Shown here: positions 61,407 through 64,000 of the stretch, one piece after another
How the letters are laid out: each line of letters opens with the position of its first letter
How positions within the stretch are numbered: the stretch's first letter is position 1
NCBI RefSeq assembly: GCF_018275325.1
Contig: NZ_JAGVQR010000001.1
Location: forward strand, 310,001-374,000
Reading direction: 5' to 3'
Source of the DNA: Nocardioides palaemonis
Lineage (GTDB): Bacteria > Actinomycetota > Actinomycetes > Propionibacteriales > Nocardioidaceae
DNA length: 64,000 bases
Notes under the pieces: model-generated
What the model was told of the DNA's origin: nothing
The model's input: the letters and a program-made list of their open reading frames with translations, nothing else
Databases searched by the model: none
Made by a program: the position numbers and the translations under genes

Positions 61407-62174
61407 TTGAAGTACGACGACGTCACCTCGAACGACCTGCGCCCGTCGCGCCGCACGGTCACCCGCGCCGCCGCGTGGAGCGTCCCCGTGGTCGCCGCGG
61501 CTGCCGCCGTTCCGGCGTATGCCGCATCGTGCACGCCGCTGACCAACGTCAGCATGCCGATCCCCGCGACCGGGACGGTCACCAACAACGGTCGTGACTA
61601 CTCCCTGACCTACACGCCGCCCTCGGGGCAGTTCGCTGACCCGGTCACCATGACCATCAAGGCGAGCTACGTCGGTCGCATGGCGCCGGGCAGCGAGTCG
61701 CAGAACGTCCCGCTCTACACGACCTTCAACCCCGTCGGCGGGCTGGGCACGCGAGGGCTCGGACTGATCCAGACCGTGACCGGGAACTCGACGGTCCCCG
61801 GACGGAGCGCCCGCGGCATCTACACGATCGGGTTCACCAAGCCGGTGACCAACCTCCGGTTCTGGCTGACGGACATCGACGTGCTCGCCGGCGACTACGA
61901 CGACCGGATCGAGCTCTCCAACAGTGGTTGGTCCGAGGTCGTCACGTCGCGCGGGAGCGGGATCTCCGGCCTCGGGACCGAGGCGTCCCCCTGGCGTGGA
62001 GCCGGCAGCTACAACGACAACACCAGCGGTGCAGGCAACGTGCGGGTGCAGTTTGCCGGCCCCGTCTCCAGCTTCGACCTCACCTACTGGAACAACATCG
62101 GTTCCTTCAGCGGCGTCGACCGCAACCAGGGCGTCTTCCTGACCGGCATCACCTTCGACTACCAGCCCTGCTGA
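61407..62174 (+). CDS. Tat-exported cysteine-capped protein, paralogue 5
   Basis: The 255-residue protein starts with TTG, with GGAG eight bases before; no ATG or GTG suits better. Signal: PSRRTVTRAAAWSVPVVAAA, cleavage after AYA. Mature start ASC, end DYQPC, no other cysteine. Motifs: VGGLGTRGLGLIQ, ITKPVTNLRFWLTDIDVL-like strand (IGFTKPVTNLRFWLTDID), GNVRVQF, SSFDLTYWNNIG, GVFLTGITFDYQPC. The closest relative in the window is paralogue 6, immediately downstream. Confidence 0.85.
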   Translation: MKYDDVTSNDLRPSRRTVTRAAAWSVPVVAAAAAVPAYAASCTPLTNVSMPIPATGTVTNNGRDYSLTYTPPSGQFADPVTMTIKASYVGRMAPGSESQNVPLYTTFNPVGGLGTRGLGLIQTVTGNSTVPGRSARGIYTIGFTKPVTNLRFWLTDIDVLAGDYDDRIELSNSGWSEVVTSRGSGISGLGTEASPWRGAGSYNDNTSGAGNVRVQFAGPVSSFDLTYWNNIGSFSGVDRNQGVFLTGITFDYQPC

Positions 62175-62261
62175 GTCGCTCCGACCTACGGGCCGGAGCC
62201 GGTCTGGACCTGTCCTGGCGTTCCCTCAGGAACGGCGTACGCCGGCCGATGACCGCTCTAG

Positions 62262-62300
62262 CGCAGGCCGTGGAGGCCACCCCCGAGCACCGGGCCTGCG
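62262..62300 (+). promoter_or_regulatory. Leader hairpin just upstream of the ribosome site of Tat paralogue 6
   Basis: CGCAGGCC (62262-62269) pairs with GGCCTGCG (62293-62300). Inside lies a second small stem, GTGG-AGG-CCAC. GGAG and ATG 62313 follow directly. The structure may terminate readthrough from paralogue 5 or affect translation. Confidence 0.45.
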
Positions 62301-62312
62301 TCGGAGACAACG

Positions 62313-63104
62313 ATGACGCTCGACCTCGACCACGACGCGCACCTGCGCCCCACACGCCGCACGATCACCCGCGCGGCCGCCTGGACCGTGCCCGTGATCG
62401 CCGCTGCTGCGACGGCGCCGGCGTACGCCGCGTCGCCGTGCGACGTGCGCATCGGCCAGGTCCTCGACTGGGACGGCGCCAACGCGTCGTTCAACCGGGC
62501 CAGCAACACCGCCGCGACGCTCACGCTCGACCCGGACGGCTCGGGTCCGGTGCTGCCGATGACCCTCGACGTCGCGGCCGCCTACACCGGCAACATGAAG
62601 CCCGGGTCGGAGACCGCGGGCTCCACCCCCAACCCGAACTTCCGCGTCACGCCGCGCGTCGGCGGGCTCGGCATCTCGGGCCTGAGCCTGTGGCAGGCGA
62701 CGACGTCCAGCTCGCCGCAAGGGCTCAGCGACCTCGGCACCTACACGTTCACGTTCTCCAAGCCGGTGTCGAACCTCGAGTTCACCATCACCGACATCGA
62801 CTCCCAGGACACCGACTTCCTGGACCTGCTGCGCATCAGCGCGAGCTACACCGTGCTCAGCAAGTCGTCGAGCATCCTCACGACCACCGACAGCCAGGGC
62901 CGCGAGTACTTCTACCAGAGCTACTACACCAACGCGGTGGACAACGCTGAGGGCTCCGGCGGCAACCTCACGCTCCGGCTCCCCGGGCCGCTGACATCGT
63001 TCCAGATCGCCTACAGCAACTACGCGCGCAGCTTCGACAACACCCTCGACCAGGACCAGGCGATCTACGTCAGCGACATGACGTTCGACTACAGCCCCTG
63101 CTGA
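62313..63104 (+). CDS. Tat-exported cysteine-capped protein, paralogue 6
   Basis: The 263-residue protein has Tat signal PTRRTITRAAAWTVPVIAAA, cleavage after AYA near residue 40. Mature start ASPC, end DYSPC, no other cysteine. Motifs: DPDGSGPVLPMTLDV (shared with paralogue 1), VGGLGISGLSLWQ, FTFSKPVSNLEFTITDIDS, GGNLTLRL, TSFQIAYSNYA, IYVSDMTFDYSPC. It ends in a bidirectional terminator shared with the convergent methyltransferase gene. Confidence 0.85.
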   Translation: MTLDLDHDAHLRPTRRTITRAAAWTVPVIAAAATAPAYAASPCDVRIGQVLDWDGANASFNRASNTAATLTLDPDGSGPVLPMTLDVAAAYTGNMKPGSETAGSTPNPNFRVTPRVGGLGISGLSLWQATTSSSPQGLSDLGTYTFTFSKPVSNLEFTITDIDSQDTDFLDLLRISASYTVLSKSSSILTTTDSQGREYFYQSYYTNAVDNAEGSGGNLTLRLPGPLTSFQIAYSNYARSFDNTLDQDQAIYVSDMTFDYSPC

Positions 63105-63125
63105 CGACGGTCGCGCGTCGTCAGC
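63100..63125. terminator. Bidirectional terminator holding both stop codons
   Basis: GCTGACGACG (63100-63109) and CGTCGTCAGC (63116-63125) form a perfect 10-bp stem with a 6-base loop. The TGA of paralogue 6 and the TGA of the convergent methyltransferase gene both lie inside the arms. Confidence 0.65.
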
Positions 63126-63983
63126 GCGCCCAGACGTCGACGTACGGGACAGTGACGTGCCCGTCGCGCTGCTCCAGCAGCCACTGGGTCAGAGCGGTCA
63201 TCCCGTCACGCACCGCCTGTCCCGGGGCGAGGCGCACCATCTCCCGGCCCAGGTTGTCGAAGACCCGCAGCTCGCGACCGGAGGCGGCGAGCAGGTCGAT
63301 GAGCCGCGCGACGTCGTCGCGGTCGCCCAGGGTGCCGGCCGGGTCGTACTCGAACCACAGCGTCTGGCACGCGGAGGCGATCACGTCCCAGTGCTCCACG
63401 AGGACGTGGACGTCGAAGCCGTCGATGTCGCTCTTCCAGACCACCTCGTCGAAGGCGTCCGCGTCCTTCAGCAGCGCCTCGGGCGTGATCCAGTCGGTGA
63501 TCTCCGTCCCGTCGGCCTCGCTGCCCTGGAAGCTCCCGTGGAGTCGTTGGCCCGGAAGTGCACGCGGGAGCCGACCGGCCCCACGAAGCCCTCCAGCACC
63601 CGGCCGCGCGGGCCGAACTGCTCGAGGTTGTGCCGGGCGTAGGAGGCGAAGCCGGCGTCGCCCTCGACCGCGACCACCTCGATGTTGGGTGCAGCGGCGA
63701 GCACCTCGACCGCGGTGTCGCCCACGTTGGCGCCGACGTCGACCACGAACATGCGCTCGACCGGCTCGGCGAGCTCGCGCAGCACCGCGCCCGCGTAGGT
63801 GTCGTAGGTCGGGTCGCGCCGCTGGTAGAAGGGCAGGTCGTGGCCCGGGGGGAGCAGGACCGGGTGCCCGCCGATCACGTGGGACTGCTCCTGCCCGCGC
63901 ACGACCCGCCAGCGTCGGCGGACCGGGTTCAGGCCGTATCCGGCCATGCGGGAGATGAAGCGTCGCTTGCGCATGCTGGCCAT
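63121..63983 (-). pseudogene. FkbM-family methyltransferase with apparent frameshift
   Basis: The first part (from 63983) has a SAM-binding block FVVDVGANVGDTAVEVLAA and VVAVEGDAGFASYARHNLE. Near 63535 the frame shifts by one base: RVHFRANDSTG must be followed in another frame by SFQGSEADGTEITDW, then ALLKDADAFDEVVWKSDIDG, the usual FkbM continuation. The shift lies at a GGG run, so a lost G (real or sequencing error) explains it. FkbM enzymes methylate sugar hydroxyls or similar groups in glycan loci. The N-terminus is duplicated (RFISRMASMRKR, then RFISRMAG) and the frame is open to the window edge, so the true start may lie beyond it. Confidence 0.7.
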
Positions 63984-64000
63984 GCGGGAGATGAAGCGTC
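63942..64000. repeat. 23-bp direct repeat with 36-bp period at the window end
   Basis: GGCCATGCGGGAGATGAAGC, followed by GTC, occurs at 63942-63964 and again at 63978-64000. The spacing is 36 bp, so the FkbM frame gains 12 residues per unit. More copies may lie beyond the window. Confidence 0.8.

Overview
The window is GC-rich throughout, with heavy GTG start use, ATGA/GTGA gene overlaps and many leaderless-looking starts. It contains actinobacterial markers: the Rv0474-HbhA-DUF2516 gene order known from mycobacteria, a TypA GTPase, and AbiEi/DUF559 proteins. Together with a dispersed REP-like motif (CTCGTGACGGG...CCTCCTCGACCAGCG), this suggests a chromosome segment from Nocardioides or another member of the Nocardioidaceae/Propionibacteriales. 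The genus is an inference from recollection, not from a search. I see no rRNA, tRNA, CRISPR array, prophage or complete insertion sequence.

Layout. (1) 1-4.4 kb: a cut-off low-molecular-weight tyrosine phosphatase, a CysC-type APS kinase with an odd N-terminal domain, an asparaginase, and the XRE regulator / HbhA-like / DUF2516 block. (2) 4.4-14 kb: nucleotide-sugar supply, comprising an RmlC-RmlD fusion, RmlB, RmlA, two tandem Gmd-type dehydratases and GalE, plus a DUF4012 protein and a cell-wall amidase. (3) 14-20.3 kb: mixed genes (AbiEi-like, a divergent FolP, RibD-type reductase, secreted beta-helix protein, DJ-1 protein, acyl-CoA dehydrogenase). (4) 20.3-24.5 kb: an HprK-like kinase / PqqD-like / nucleotidyltransferase set with a VanZ gene, then a Wzz-tyrosine kinase fusion. 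(5) 24.7-36.1 kb: a minus-strand operon for a surface glycan, with initiating sugar transferase, several glycosyltransferases, O-antigen ligase/polymerase, NeuB megafusion, NeuA and acetyltransferase. (6) 36.1-48.2 kb: more glycosyltransferases, including a base-composition-shifted patch (37.1-40.7 kb) with two paralogous DXD-type transferases and an MsbA/PglK-type ABC exporter, and a PIG-L/WbqC pair. (7) 48.2-63.1 kb: a MauE-thioredoxin membrane protein followed by six paralogous Tat-exported small proteins, interspersed with an MFS transporter, a polytopic membrane protein, a histidine kinase/response regulator pair, a putative antitoxin-like protein and TypA. (8) The end holds an FkbM methyltransferase with an apparent frameshift.

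How it fits together. Regions 2, 4, 5 and 6 form a large Wzx/Wzy-like polysaccharide locus: dTDP-rhamnose, GDP-6-deoxyhexose, UDP-galactose and a CMP-nonulosonate would feed assembly on undecaprenyl phosphate. Polymerisation would be controlled by the tyrosine kinase, possibly reversed by the phosphatase at the left edge. The best candidate for something undescribed is region 7. It encodes six Tat substrates whose mature forms carry one cysteine at the extreme N-terminus and one at the extreme C-terminus (five of six have no other cysteine), next to a MauE-thioredoxin protein that could handle such disulfides. A second candidate is the HprK-like/PqqD-like/nucleotidyltransferase set inside the glycan locus.
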